Assembly: GCF_014174255.1 (NCBI RefSeq) | Contig: NZ_JABEQJ010000014.1 | Coordinates: 1 to 64,000, forward strand | Origin: Gluconacetobacter sacchari | GTDB taxonomy: Bacteria; Pseudomonadota; Alphaproteobacteria; Acetobacterales; Acetobacteraceae | Direction: 5' to 3' | DNA length: 64,000 nucleotides | Shown: in pieces, positions 47,338 through 55,902 of the stretch | How the letters are laid out: every line of letters starts with the position of its first letter | Numbering within the stretch: the stretch's first letter is position 1 | Program-made: the position numbers and the translations under genes | The notes under the pieces: model-generated | Seen by the model: the letters and a program-made list of their open reading frames with translations, nothing else | The model's database searches: none | What the model was told of the DNA's origin: nothing

Positions 47338-47747
47338 AGCACGGGCGCGGCCTGGCACGCGACGGGCGCGCGGCGGCCGCCATCGAATTCGCCCTCGTGG
47401 CCGGCGTTCTCCTGATGATGCTGGTGGGCGGGATCGAACTGGGGCTGCAATGGTGGACCCGCGACTGCCTGCAAATGACGGCCGACCTGACGGCCCGCTG
47501 CGTGGCCGTGGGTCCGTGCCGCGACGATCCGCTCGCCTTCGCCTCGGCCCAGGCGGCGGACTGGGCGCTGCCGGGCGCGGTCGCGGCCCTGTCGGTGGAT
47601 GATAGCGCCCCGTCCTGCCACGGCGTGTCCATCCAGGGCGGATGGTTCGTCATCGTCCGCATCCGGTCGGACCTCTGGTCCGGCCTGTCCTTCCCGTTCG
47701 TGTCGCCGTCGCTGTCGGTTTCCGCCTGTTATCCGTCAGTGCCGTGA
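47334..47747 (+). CDS. TadE/TadF-like minor pilin
   Basis: 137 residues. RDGRAAAAIEFALVAGVLLMMLVGGIELGLQWW is a second TadE-type helix with the conserved Glu. Several Cys lie in the exported part. It overlaps the preceding gene as ATGA and ends the tad operon just before a strong hairpin. Confidence 0.85.
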   Translation: MKHGRGLARDGRAAAAIEFALVAGVLLMMLVGGIELGLQWWTRDCLQMTADLTARCVAVGPCRDDPLAFASAQAADWALPGAVAALSVDDSAPSCHGVSIQGGWFVIVRIRSDLWSGLSFPFVSPSLSVSACYPSVP

Positions 47748-47777
47748 CCGGGCGCCGCCCCAGGGGGCAACGCCCGG
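47748..47777. terminator. Terminator-like hairpin between tad operon and acoC
   Basis: CCGGGCG/CGCCCGG (47748-47754, 47771-47777) enclose an inner GCCCC/GGGGC stem. It starts right after the tad stop and ends 10 bases before the acoC stop. There is no T-run, so termination in either direction is plausible but unproved. Confidence 0.5.
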
Positions 47778-47787
47778 CCGTCCAGCC

Positions 47788-48909
47788 TCAGCGTGCCAGA
47801 AAGGCCCGGATCCGGCCGTTGACGTCGTCCGACCGCTCCATCTGCGGCATATGGCCGGTGTCGGGCAGGATCACCACCGTAACCGCCTCCGGCAGGCCCG
47901 CCGCGTGGCTGGCGGGCAGGATCTCGTCGTCCTTGCCCCAGATGATCAGGGTCGGCGGCGCGCTCTCCAGCACCGGCCGCAGGGTGTCGGTCTGCTTTCC
48001 ATCGGCGAAATTCGCCGCCGCGACCCGGCGCAGGGCATCGACGGCACCGTCCAGCCGCTTGTAGCGCAGCACGTCGTCCGCCATCTTGCGGCCGATCAGC
48101 CCCTTGTCATGGACCAGATAGGACAGGACCGGGATCAGCGTCTTCTGCCGGTCGGCGGTGATGAACCCGTCGATGAAGGCCATGTTGACGTCCGGACCCA
48201 GCCCGGCCGGCGCCAGCAGGGCCAGCGAGGCCACGCGCGACGGCGCGTTCTTCACGGTGGTCAGCGCGACGCCGCCGCCCAGCGAGTGGCCCACCAGATG
48301 GGCACGGTCGATGCCCAGCGTGTCCAGCAGGTCGACCACCACCGTGGAGAAGAACGCCAGCGTTCCGTCCCCGACATCCTTGCCCGACCCACCATGGCCG
48401 GGCAGGTCGAAGGCAATGACGCGCCGGCCTTCCGCCAGGGCGGCATGGTTGAACAGCCAGTTGCCGATATCGCCGCCAAAGCCGTGGATCAGCACGATCG
48501 GGTCGCCATCGCCATGCCCGATATCCAGCACCCGCAGCGCGCGGCCCTTGACGTCGATCACGCTCGGCTCGGGCGGCGCCTCCTCGGCGTCCTCGGCCGA
48601 CCCGGCCGAGAATTCGGCGTTGAACCGCGCGATAAAGGCATCGATCTCCGCGTCGGTGGCCTCGGCGTCGGCCAGCACGCCGATCAGCGCGCCGACCGCC
48701 AGCGTCTCGCCTTCCTGCGCCACCTGCCGGCGCAGGATGCCGGCCGCCGGGCTCTCATAGGCGTTGGTGATCTTGCTGGTCTCGATGTCGGCCAGGTCGT
48801 CGCCCGCGCGCACGGTCGCGCCGGGGCGCACCATCCAGCCGGCCAGCTTGCCCTCGGTCATCGCCAGACCGAATTTGGGCATGGTGATGGGGGTGATGGA
48901 AGCATTCAT
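47788..48909 (-). CDS. acoC: Acetoin dehydrogenase E2 component (lipoyl domain plus alpha/beta hydrolase)
   Basis: 373 residues. An N-terminal lipoyl domain (1-80) has the lipoylated Lys in DIETSKITNAYES. A short acidic linker (EDAEEAPPEP) leads to an alpha/beta-hydrolase domain with HGFGGDIGNWLFN, the nucleophile elbow GHSLGGGVAL and a C-terminal DTGHMPQME histidine. This fusion is characteristic of AcoC and replaces the usual E2 acyltransferase. It passes the acetyl group to CoA. acoB ends 3 bases upstream. Confidence 0.93.
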   Translation of the reverse strand: MNASITPITMPKFGLAMTEGKLAGWMVRPGATVRAGDDLADIETSKITNAYESPAAGILRRQVAQEGETLAVGALIGVLADAEATDAEIDAFIARFNAEFSAGSAEDAEEAPPEPSVIDVKGRALRVLDIGHGDGDPIVLIHGFGGDIGNWLFNHAALAEGRRVIAFDLPGHGGSGKDVGDGTLAFFSTVVVDLLDTLGIDRAHLVGHSLGGGVALTTVKNAPSRVASLALLAPAGLGPDVNMAFIDGFITADRQKTLIPVLSYLVHDKGLIGRKMADDVLRYKRLDGAVDALRRVAAANFADGKQTDTLRPVLESAPPTLIIWGKDDEILPASHAAGLPEAVTVVILPDTGHMPQMERSDDVNGRIRAFLAR

Positions 48910-48912
48910 GGT

Positions 48913-49941
48913 TCAGGCCGCCTCGGTGACGTTATGGTTCATGACGGCCTTCACGGCCGCCTCGATCTTCGCGGCGTCGGGCAGGTACAGCGCCTCCAGC
49001 ACCGACGCGAAGGGCACCGGCGTATGGGGCGGGATCACCCGGCGGATCGGCGCCTTCAGGGCGTCGAACGCCTCCTCCGCCACCAGGGCCGAGATATCGG
49101 CGGCCATGTTGCAGCGCGGGCTGGATTCATCGACGATCACCAGCCGCCCGGTATCGGCCACGCAGTCCAGGATGGTGTCGCGGTCCAGCGGCGAGGTGGT
49201 GCGGGGGTCGATCACGGTGCAACCGATGCCCTGGCGTTCCAGCCGGTCGGCCGCCTCGTTCGCCAGCTTCACCATCCGGCCGAAGGCCACGATGGTCACG
49301 TCGTCGCCCTCGCGCGTCAGGTTCGCCTCGCCGAACGGGATGGTATAGGCCTCGTCGGGCACCTCCTCCTCGTCGTCGTACATCACTTTGTGTTCCAGGA
49401 AGATCACCGGGTCGTCATCGCGGATCGCCTCGATCAGCAGGCCTTTGGCCTCGTAGGGCGAGGACGGGATGACGACCTTCAGGCCCGGAATATGCGTGAA
49501 CAGCGGATACAGCGCCTGGCTGTGCTGGGCGGCCGCGTTGAAGCCGGCGCCGAACATGGCGCGGATCACCAGCGGCGTGCGGGCCTTGCCGCCGAACATG
49601 TAGCGGAACTTGGCGGCCTGGTTCATGATCTGGTCCAGGCAGCACCCGACGAAATCGACGAACATCAGTTCGGCCACCGGGCGCAGGCCCGTGGCGGCGG
49701 CCCCGGCGGCGGCCCCGATATAGGATGCCTCGGTGATCGGGGTATCGAACACCCGCTCGGGACCGAATTCCGTATACAGGCCCTTGGTGACGCCCAGCAC
49801 GCCGCCCCAGGCATCCACCGTGCCGGCCGAGCCGCCCTGGCCGCCGGCGACGTCCTCGCCCATCAGGATCACGCGCGGATCGCGGCGCATTTCCAGTCGC
49901 AGGGCCTCGTTGATGGCCTGCCGAAAGCTCTTCTTGCTCAT
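48913..49941 (-). CDS. acoB: Acetoin dehydrogenase E1 beta subunit
   Basis: 342 residues of the transketolase-like E1-beta family. MGEDVAGGQGGSAGTVDAWGGVLGVTKGL, FDTPITEASYIGAAAGAA and VIDPRTTSPLDRDTIL are typical. With AcoA it uses thiamine diphosphate to cleave acetoin to acetaldehyde and an acetyl group. It sits in the operon acoA-acoB-acoC. No E3 gene is in the window, so the complex must borrow one. Confidence 0.92.
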   Translation of the reverse strand: MSKKSFRQAINEALRLEMRRDPRVILMGEDVAGGQGGSAGTVDAWGGVLGVTKGLYTEFGPERVFDTPITEASYIGAAAGAAATGLRPVAELMFVDFVGCCLDQIMNQAAKFRYMFGGKARTPLVIRAMFGAGFNAAAQHSQALYPLFTHIPGLKVVIPSSPYEAKGLLIEAIRDDDPVIFLEHKVMYDDEEEVPDEAYTIPFGEANLTREGDDVTIVAFGRMVKLANEAADRLERQGIGCTVIDPRTTSPLDRDTILDCVADTGRLVIVDESSPRCNMAADISALVAEEAFDALKAPIRRVIPPHTPVPFASVLEALYLPDAAKIEAAVKAVMNHNVTEAA

Positions 49942-50004
49942 GATTGTCTCATTGTCTCTTGTCTGGGTCTCTTTTCCGGCGCGCGGGAGAGGGCGGCGGG
50001 GCGC

Positions 50005-50970
50005 TCAGTAGCGGACATAGACGTCGGCGAGCAGGTCGGCGGCCTCGGGCAGCGGCGCCGCCTTGGCGGCGACGACCGAGCTTTCGATCTCGTCGCGGAC
50101 CGATTCGTCGATCGCGTCCAGTTCCGCATCGTCCAGCAGGCCGGCCTCGGTCACCTTCCGGCGGAACAGCACCAGGCAATCATGGTCGCGCCGGGCTTCG
50201 GCGACCTCGCCGGCGGCGCGATAGGACATGGCGTCGCCTTCGAAATGGCCGTACCAGCGAGCCAGATGCACATGCAGCATGACCGGCCCGTTGCCGGCGC
50301 GGGCATGGGCGATGGCCTCGCCGGCCGTCTGGTGGACCGCGAAGAAATCCGAGCCGTCGCATTCCATGTACGGCATGCCGAACCCTTCGGCGCGCGCCTT
50401 CTGCGTGCCCGCCACGGCGAAGGACGACCCGGTGGCCTCGCCATAACCGTTATCCTCGACCACGAAGACCACCGGCAGTTTCCACACCGTGGCCAGGTTC
50501 AGGCTCTCCAGCGTGCTGCCCTCGTTCGACGCGCCGTCGCCATAGAAGGCGACCGCGACGCCGCCGTCCTTCAGGACCTTGTGCGACAGGGCGGCGCCGC
50601 ACATCAGCGGCGGCCCGCCGCCGACGATGCCGTTGGCGCCCAGCATGCCGCGCGACAGGTCGGCGATATGCATCGATCCGCCCTTGCCCCGGCAGACGCC
50701 TGTGCTCTTGCCATAGATCTCGGCCATCATGCCCGAAACCTCGACCCCCTTGGCGATGCAGTGGCCATGGCCGCGATGCGTGCTGGAAATGGTGTCGCTG
50801 TCCGTCAGGTTGGCGCAGACGCCGACGCCCGAGGCCTCCTCGCCGCAATAGAGATGGACGAAGCCGGGGATCTCGCCGGTGGCGAATTCGACATGCAGCC
50901 GCTCCTCGAAGTCGCGGATCGTACGCATGGCGCGATAGGAGCGAAGCAATGTTTCCCGTGCGATCTGCAT
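50005..50970 (-). CDS. acoA: Acetoin dehydrogenase E1 alpha subunit
   Basis: 321 residues. HLYCGEEASGVGVCANL, STHRGHGHCIAKG, the thiamine-diphosphate motif YGDGASNEGSTLESLNLATVWKLPVVFVVEDN and YRAAGEVAEAR define the E1-alpha family. Presence of an AcoC-type E2 and an AcoR-like regulator favours acetoin over pyruvate as substrate. It is the first gene of the operon, with two palindromes upstream. Confidence 0.92.
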   Translation of the reverse strand: MQIARETLLRSYRAMRTIRDFEERLHVEFATGEIPGFVHLYCGEEASGVGVCANLTDSDTISSTHRGHGHCIAKGVEVSGMMAEIYGKSTGVCRGKGGSMHIADLSRGMLGANGIVGGGPPLMCGAALSHKVLKDGGVAVAFYGDGASNEGSTLESLNLATVWKLPVVFVVEDNGYGEATGSSFAVAGTQKARAEGFGMPYMECDGSDFFAVHQTAGEAIAHARAGNGPVMLHVHLARWYGHFEGDAMSYRAAGEVAEARRDHDCLVLFRRKVTEAGLLDDAELDAIDESVRDEIESSVVAAKAAPLPEAADLLADVYVRY

Positions 50971-50994
50971 TGGAAATCTTCCCTGTTATTCCGG

Positions 50995-51015
50995 GGATAT
51001 CGAATTCCGATATCC
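50995..51015. promoter_or_regulatory. Perfect palindrome in the acoA leader
   Basis: GGATATCG and CGATATCC are separated by 5 bases and lie 25-45 bases before the acoA start. The position, close to or within the transcribed leader, suits an operator. Confidence 0.5.
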
Positions 51016-51091
51016 GTCGTGCAGAGGGGAACGCCGATCGCGCCCGGCGACAAGAAAGACTGCCATTCACCTAACGAATATGTGACGCCAT

Positions 51092-51129
51092 CCGTCCGGC
51101 CTGTCGCGTTCCTGCGACAGACCGGACGG
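51092..51129. promoter_or_regulatory. Long inverted repeat between acoA and the divergent regulator
   Basis: Two 16-base arms, CCGTCCGGCCTGTCGC and GCGACAGACCGGACGG, are separated by 6 bases with one mismatch. The core TGTCGC-N6-GCGACA is a good candidate site for the Fis-type helix-turn-helix of the adjacent regulator. It lies ~120 bases from acoA and ~40 from the regulator start. Confidence 0.6.
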
Positions 51130-51168
51130 GTTAAACAGGCATCGACCGTAACCGTACGAAAGAGACGG

Positions 51169-52113
51169 ATGATGTCGCAGACCCTCTCCCTCCGAATGGC
51201 CGGCCCCGTTCCGGCCGCTGCCGCCCGGACGCTGCTCGCCGCGTCCTGGCAACGCTGCGAGGGCGATTACGCCCTCGACCCCGCCCAGTCGGGCCTGTCG
51301 GACCTGCTGTCATGTTTCGAACTGCGTCAGTCCTGCGACGAGGCCGGGCCGCTGCTGCGCTTCGCCGATGCCGAACTGGACCGGCTGCACGCGATCGTGC
51401 GCGACATGGACTACGCGGTCCTGCTCGCCGATCGGACGGGCACGGTGCTGACCCGCCGCACGGCGCGGGACACCGAGCGCGGCTGCCGGCGCTGGCACCT
51501 GTGGCCCGGCGCGCGGTGGGACGAGCGCGAGGAAGGCACCAACGGCATCGGCACCTGCCTGGCGGAGCAGCGGCCGGTCACGGTGCATATGAACCAGCAC
51601 TGGCGGGTGAACCTGCGCTATCTGACCTGTACCGCGGTCCCGGTCTATGACGCGCTGGGCCGCCTGGCCGGGGCGCTGGATGCCAGCTCGTACCACCCCG
51701 ATCCCGATGCCCGCGATGTGGCGTTGATCCGCAACACGATCACCGAGGCCGCCCGGCGGATCGAGGCACGCTGCTTCGGCGACCTCTATCGCGGCCATAT
51801 GATCGTGACGATGGGGGCGGATGACGGCAGTTCCGCCCCGTTGCTGGCGCTGGACGCCGACCGGCGGGTCGTGGGGGCCACCCATGCAGCGCGCCGGGAC
51901 ATGGGCCTGAAGGACGGCGACGCGCTGGAATTCTGCCTTCTGGACGAGCGGGGGCCGCGTCCGGACGGCTTCCGCGCGGCCGAAAAGGCGGTGGTCGAGA
52001 CCGCCCTGGCCTCGGCGCGGGGCAATGTCAGCGCGGCGGCGCGGCAACTGGGCATCAGCCGCTCGACCCTGCACCGCAAGATCAGGGCGCTGTCGATCGA
52101 GGCCGATCTATAA
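51169..52113 (+). CDS. AcoR-like regulator lacking the sigma-54 ATPase domain
   Basis: 314 residues from ATG 51169; ATG 51172 is equally possible after AAAGAGACGG. The N-terminal half is the AcoR GAF-type sensor: LLAASWQRC, a central GAF (~50-190) and DEREEGTNGIGTCLAEQRPVTVH. It ends in a Fis-type helix-turn-helix, ASARGNVSAAARQLGISRSTLHRKI. The ~240-residue AAA+ domain with Walker and GAFTGA motifs, normal in AcoR, is absent. It is divergent from acoABC and probably controls it, perhaps with sigma-70. Its last 6 bases overlap the end of purK. Confidence 0.87.
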   Translation: MMSQTLSLRMAGPVPAAAARTLLAASWQRCEGDYALDPAQSGLSDLLSCFELRQSCDEAGPLLRFADAELDRLHAIVRDMDYAVLLADRTGTVLTRRTARDTERGCRRWHLWPGARWDEREEGTNGIGTCLAEQRPVTVHMNQHWRVNLRYLTCTAVPVYDALGRLAGALDASSYHPDPDARDVALIRNTITEAARRIEARCFGDLYRGHMIVTMGADDGSSAPLLALDADRRVVGATHAARRDMGLKDGDALEFCLLDERGPRPDGFRAAEKAVVETALASARGNVSAAARQLGISRSTLHRKIRALSIEADL

Positions 52114-53259
52114 CAGGCCGCAATCTCCACCCAGCGGCCCCAGGGCGGCATCGACCCCGAATTCCCCCGGCAGCGCGCCGGCCGGGAACAGCACGTTGAC
52201 ATGCCCCATCTTGCGGCCGGCCCGGGCCTCCTGCTTGCCGTAATGGTGCGGCAGCAGGCCCGGAGTCGCCAGGATGGCCGGCCATAGCGCCATGTCGCCG
52301 GGGCCGACCAGGTTCTTCATCACCGCGTCGGAATGCCGCACGGCCGGCGGCAGCGGCAGGCCGGCGACGGCGCGCACATGCATGGCGAACTGGTCGACCG
52401 GGCAGGCGTCCATGGTCCAGTGGCCGGAATTGTGCGGACGCGGCGCGATCTCGTTGACCAGCACCCGCCCGTCGCGATCGACGAACATCTCCACGCCCAG
52501 CAGGCCCACCAGGTCCAGCGCGGCGGCGACGCGCAGCGCGATCGCGCGCGCCTGCTCGCTGACCGCCTCCGGCACGCGCGCCGGGGCGAGGCTGAGGTCC
52601 AGGATGCCGTCGCGATGGCGGTTTTCCGTCACGTCGAAAGTCACCGCCGCGCCGTCCAGCCCGCGCGCGACCATCACGCTGACCTCGCAGGCGAAATCGA
52701 CCATCCCCTCCGCGACCAGCGGATGCGGTGCCAGCGCGTCGAAGGCGTCCCGCATGTCCTCGTCGCGATGGACACGGCGCTGCCCCTTGCCGTCATAGCC
52801 CAGGCGCGTGGTCTTGAGGATGAAGGGCAGCCCGAGCCCGGCCCGGGCGGCCGGCAGGTCGTCCGGCGCGCCGATCGCGCGCCAGGGCGCCACCGGGATG
52901 CCGGCCCCGGCCAGGAACGTCTTTTCGGCCACCCGGTCCTGGCTGATGCGCAGGATATCGCCCGACGGGCGCACCGGCCGCAGGGCGGCCAGCAGTTCCA
53001 GCCCGTCGGCGCTGACATTCTCGAATTCGAAGGTCACGACATCCACCGCCGTCGCGAAGCGGCGCAAGGTGTCGGGGTCGTCATAGCCGCCGATGGTGAC
53101 GGCATGGGCGACCTGCGCCGCCGGGCCGTCCGGCTCGCTGGTCAGGATATGGGCGCGATAGCCCAGCCGAGCGGCGGCGATGGCGGACATCCGGCCCAAC
53201 TGGCCGCCGCCGACGATGCCCAGCACCGCGCCGGGCGGCAGGGGGGCAGGCGTGCTCAT
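52108..53259 (-). CDS. purK: 5-(carboxyamino)imidazole ribonucleotide synthase
   Basis: 383 residues from ATG 53259, which overlaps the purE stop as ATGA. An ATP-grasp fold: [47 protein letters not shown], and [18 protein letters not shown]. With PurE it carboxylates AIR in purine synthesis. It ends 6 bases inside the convergent regulator gene, so there is no room for a terminator. Confidence 0.95.
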   Translation of the reverse strand: MSTPAPLPPGAVLGIVGGGQLGRMSAIAAARLGYRAHILTSEPDGPAAQVAHAVTIGGYDDPDTLRRFATAVDVVTFEFENVSADGLELLAALRPVRPSGDILRISQDRVAEKTFLAGAGIPVAPWRAIGAPDDLPAARAGLGLPFILKTTRLGYDGKGQRRVHRDEDMRDAFDALAPHPLVAEGMVDFACEVSVMVARGLDGAAVTFDVTENRHRDGILDLSLAPARVPEAVSEQARAIALRVAAALDLVGLLGVEMFVDRDGRVLVNEIAPRPHNSGHWTMDACPVDQFAMHVRAVAGLPLPPAVRHSDAVMKNLVGPGDMALWPAILATPGLLPHHYGKQEARAGRKMGHVNVLFPAGALPGEFGVDAALGPLGGDCGLL

Positions 53260-53783
53260 CGGGCCGGGCCGTCCGCGACCGCATCCGTCTGCGCCTGGCG
53301 CCAGGCCGCCAGGCGGGCCGACAGGGCGGCATCGTTCAGCGCCAGGATCGAGGCGGCCATCAGGCCGGCATTGGTCGCGCCCGCCTTGCCGATGGCCAGC
53401 GTGCCCACGGGCACGCCGCCGGGCATCTGGACGATCGACAGCAGGCTGTCCATCCCCTTCAGGGCGTGGGATTCCACCGGTACGCCCAGGACCGGCAGGA
53501 TGGTCCAGGCCGCGCACATGCCCGGCAGATGGGCAGCCCCGCCGGCCCCGGCGATGATGACCGACAGCCCGCGCCCGGCGGCGGTCCGGGCATAATCGGC
53601 CAGCCGGTCCGGCGTGCGGTGCGCCGAGACGATCCGCACCTCGTGCGCGACACCCAGCGCCTCCAGCACCGACACGGCATGCCGCATCGTCTCCCAGTCG
53701 GACTGGCTGCCCATGATCAGCCCGACCCGGGGCCCGGACGGCGCGGCGGAATGGGGGGAAGGGGAGAGAGGCGTATCGGTCAC
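53256..53783 (-). CDS. purE: N5-CAIR mutase
   Basis: 175 residues if it begins at the GTG 53783; an ATG at 53876 would add 31 Pro/Arg-rich residues. [49 protein letters not shown] and [20 protein letters not shown] are the class I PurE motifs. Coupled to purK. The N-terminal ~15 residues are not conserved, so the start is unsure. Confidence 0.93.
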   Translation of the reverse strand: MTDTPLSPSPHSAAPSGPRVGLIMGSQSDWETMRHAVSVLEALGVAHEVRIVSAHRTPDRLADYARTAAGRGLSVIIAGAGGAAHLPGMCAAWTILPVLGVPVESHALKGMDSLLSIVQMPGGVPVGTLAIGKAGATNAGLMAASILALNDAALSARLAAWRQAQTDAVADGPAR

Positions 53784-53836
53784 GCTGGCAGGCTTTCGAG
53801 ACGGCGGAGAGGGAAGGGGGCGGCGGACCGGCGGCG

Positions 53837-54037
53837 TCAGGCGATGCTGTCGGGGATCAGGTGGCTTTCCAGCCACGCGATCTCGTCCTTCAGCAGCAGC
53901 TTGCGCTTCTTCAGCCGCTGGAGCTGGAGCTGATCCATCGGATGCAGCGCCAGCCGGCTGATGACGGTATCAAGGTCGCGATGTTCGCTGCGCAGTTCGT
54001 GCAGCTTGCGAAGCACGGTGTCCCGGTCGGTCAGCAT
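53837..54037 (-). CDS. DUF465 (YdcH-type) small coiled-coil protein
   Basis: 66 residues. [22 protein letters not shown] and [26 protein letters not shown] are the two helices of the DUF465/YdcH family, with basic residues between. Function is unknown. It is upstream of purEK on the same strand and divergent from a second member of the family. Confidence 0.85.
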   Translation of the reverse strand: MLTDRDTVLRKLHELRSEHRDLDTVISRLALHPMDQLQLQRLKKRKLLLKDEIAWLESHLIPDSIA

Positions 54038-54212
54038 GGTACCCCGTCTGGCTGGTGGTCGGCGTCCATTCTATCGATTCCTGCCGGTATGGCGAGATCC
54101 CCGGGCGGCGCGCATGGCCACCTCCGCCAGTCCTGCGATTTTAACATGCGCCGTCCCGGCGCGGCTGGCTTAGGCTGCCGGGTGTCGGAAACGCAAACTC
54201 GCTGGAGGCATC

Positions 54213-54383
54213 ATGTCCCACGAACCCAGAATCCGTAGTCTGCGCCTGCGCCACGCGCGCCTCGATGACAGGATCGTCGACGAAGACCATCGCCCCGCGC
54301 CCGATCACGGCGTCCTGCACCGCCTGAAGGTGGAGAAACTGCGGATCAAGGAAGAGATCGAGCGGCTCTCCCATCCGGCGTGA
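54213..54383 (+). CDS. Second DUF465 (YdcH-type) small protein
   Basis: 56 residues from ATG 54213, with GGAGG five bases before. RIRSLRLRHARLDDRIVDEDHRP and LHRLKVEKLRIKEEIERL give the same two-helix pattern as the neighbour at 53837. It is short and acidic in the turn. Function is unknown. Confidence 0.75.
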   Translation: MSHEPRIRSLRLRHARLDDRIVDEDHRPAPDHGVLHRLKVEKLRIKEEIERLSHPA

Positions 54384-54423
54384 CCGGCCCGGGCGGGCAT
54401 GACATGCCCGCCCAGCCTCTCGA

Positions 54424-55002
54424 TCAGCCGGCCTCCTCGCCGATTTCCACCGGCAGGGGGACGGCCTGCCCGTCGCGGGTCAGGCGCTCGTTCGCCGCCT
54501 GGACCATCGCATTCAGGTCGGTCTGGCTGCACAGGCCCAGGATCACCGGGTCGCGCGGCTTGATGTTCGTGCTGTTCCAATGCTGGCGGTCGCGGACCTT
54601 GGCGATGGTATCCTTGGTGGTGCCCAGCAGCTTGACGATCTGCGGCTCGGAAAGCTGCGGAAAGTTGCGCAGGATGAAGGCGATCGCATCGGGGCGGTCG
54701 TTGCGCTTGGCGACGGGGGTATAGCGCGCGCCCTTGGCGCGGCGATGGATCGGGTTGGGCGTCGACAGCACTTTCAGCCGCAGGTCGGGGTTGGCCTCGC
54801 ACCGCGCGATGTCTTCCGGGCGTACCTGATGGTTGGCTACCGGGTCGTACCCGACGATGCCCTGCGCGACCTCGCCATCGGCGATGGCCTGGACTTCCAG
54901 CGGATGCATGCCGCAGAATTCGGCGATCTGGGTAAAGGTCAAAGCCGTCTTCTCGATCAGCCACACGGCGGTGGCCTTCGGCATCAGGGGCAGTGCATTC
55001 AT
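54424..55002 (-). CDS. DUF1013 protein, TrcR-like cell-cycle regulator
   Basis: 192 residues from ATG 55002 (MNALPLMPKATAVWLI); the frame is open to 55116. TALTFTQIAEFCGMHPLEVQAIADGEV is a helix-turn-helix-like region, and DAIAFILRNFPQLSEPQIVKLLGTTKDTIAKVRDRQHW a second one. This is the conserved alphaproteobacterial DUF1013 family, whose studied members (TrcR) act with RNA polymerase in cell-cycle transcription. That role is carried over from the family, not shown here. Confidence 0.87.
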   Translation of the reverse strand: MNALPLMPKATAVWLIEKTALTFTQIAEFCGMHPLEVQAIADGEVAQGIVGYDPVANHQVRPEDIARCEANPDLRLKVLSTPNPIHRRAKGARYTPVAKRNDRPDAIAFILRNFPQLSEPQIVKLLGTTKDTIAKVRDRQHWNSTNIKPRDPVILGLCSQTDLNAMVQAANERLTRDGQAVPLPVEIGEEAG

Positions 55003-55170
55003 GATAACGGGTCCTAACTGCGCTATGGTGGCGCCACGCAGGCACCCGTTCCATGTCAGCGTACCGAAACCCGGTCCACCCCTGCGTGCCTGCAAGACGC
55101 GCAATGACTTGACCATGGATATGGGGCCGTTCGGGGCGAGGGGTCAAGGGCGCCCGGGCCGTTCGTTCCA

Positions 55171-55201
55171 CGAAAAAGGGGCCGGACATGCATCCGGCCC
55201 C
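55171..55201 (-). terminator. Rho-independent terminator after the small heat-shock gene
   Basis: On the minus strand a perfect 9-bp stem, GGGGCCGGA/TCCGGCCCC with a 6-base loop, is followed directly by TTTTT. It lies 18 bases beyond the hsp20 stop. Confidence 0.88.
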
Positions 55202-55218
55202 AGTCGATCGCCTGCGTT

Positions 55219-55707
55219 TCAGGCCGCGTGTTCTGCCGTGGCGCCGTCATTGGCGGGCGCCGACGCGGCATCGGCCGGAAGCCTGGGCGCTCCGCTGCCG
55301 ACGGGAATGCGGCGCGGCTTCAGCGCCTCGGGCACGAAGCGCCGCACGGCGACGCGTAGCAGGCCGTTGGTCATGTCCGCGCTGTCGACCACGATATGGT
55401 CGGCAAGCACGAACCGGCGCTCGAACGCACGCGTGGCGATGCCGCGATGCAGCACCTCGCCTTCCGGCGTGGCGCTGGCCAGCCGGCCGGCCACCACCAG
55501 CATGTTGTCCTGCACCGTCAGCTCGATATCCTCGGGGCCGAAACCCGCGACAGCCATCGTCAGGACATAGCTGTCCTCGCCCAGTTTCTCGATATTGTAC
55601 GGGGGATAGGACGGCGCGGCCGGGTTCTGGGCCGCATTGTCCACCAGCCGGGCCAGACGGTCGAAACCGATGGCGGTGCGGAACAGCGGCGCGAAATCAT
55701 AGGTCAT
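55219..55707 (-). CDS. Small heat-shock protein (Hsp20/alpha-crystallin)
   Basis: 162 residues from ATG 55707, directly after a strong GAGGAGG. The frame extends upstream through the leader without support. FAPLFRTAIGFDRLARLVD is the bacterial IbpA-type N-terminus. YPPYNIEKLGEDSYVLTMAVAGFGPEDIELTV begins the alpha-crystallin domain and the conserved region ends with NGLLRVAVRRFVPEALKPRRI. It holds unfolding proteins for refolding. Probably controlled by the thermometer in its leader. Confidence 0.94.
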   Translation of the reverse strand: MTYDFAPLFRTAIGFDRLARLVDNAAQNPAAPSYPPYNIEKLGEDSYVLTMAVAGFGPEDIELTVQDNMLVVAGRLASATPEGEVLHRGIATRAFERRFVLADHIVVDSADMTNGLLRVAVRRFVPEALKPRRIPVGSGAPRLPADAASAPANDGATAEHAA

Positions 55708-55830
55708 GGTCAACCTCCTCGACAGCAAGGTTCGATTCAGCAGGCGCGATGATGGCCCCTCGACGAGCGGACCGGCGCCTGGCTGGCGGAAACCCGGATG
55801 GCGTTTCCGTATCCCTGATGTGAGAAACCC
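55708..55830 (-). promoter_or_regulatory. ROSE-type RNA thermometer in the hsp20 leader
   Basis: Just before the start, CCTTGCT-GTCG-AGGAGG (55730-55714) can fold so that TTGCT pairs with the ribosome site, including the G-G mismatch and unpaired C diagnostic of ROSE elements. Further GC-rich inverted repeats lie upstream (for example GGAAAC/GTTTCC). ROSE elements block translation of small heat-shock genes at low temperature in alphaproteobacteria. Confidence 0.75.
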
Positions 55831-55879
55831 CGCCCCCCGGTTCAAGGGGCAGGGTTCCGCGAACATGATAACGTGGCGG

Positions 55880-55896
55880 CGGGGGCGTCGCCCCCG
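55880..55896 (-). terminator. Hairpin after rpmE
   Basis: CGGGGGC/GCCCCCG with a 3-base loop begins 6 bases beyond the rpmE stop. No T-run follows, so this is a terminator-like stem only. Confidence 0.5.
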
Positions 55897-55902
55897 TGGG
55901 GC

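Noticed and set aside
50971-51091. Possible sigma-54 promoter (TGGCAG...TTGTC on the minus strand) before acoA
   Set aside because: The GG and GC elements are not at the required 10-base spacing and the adjacent regulator has no sigma-54 ATPase domain.
47599-51168. Plus-strand frame running ~1190 codons into the AcoR-like gene
   Set aside because: It is the antisense of acoABC; only the part from 51169 has protein motifs.
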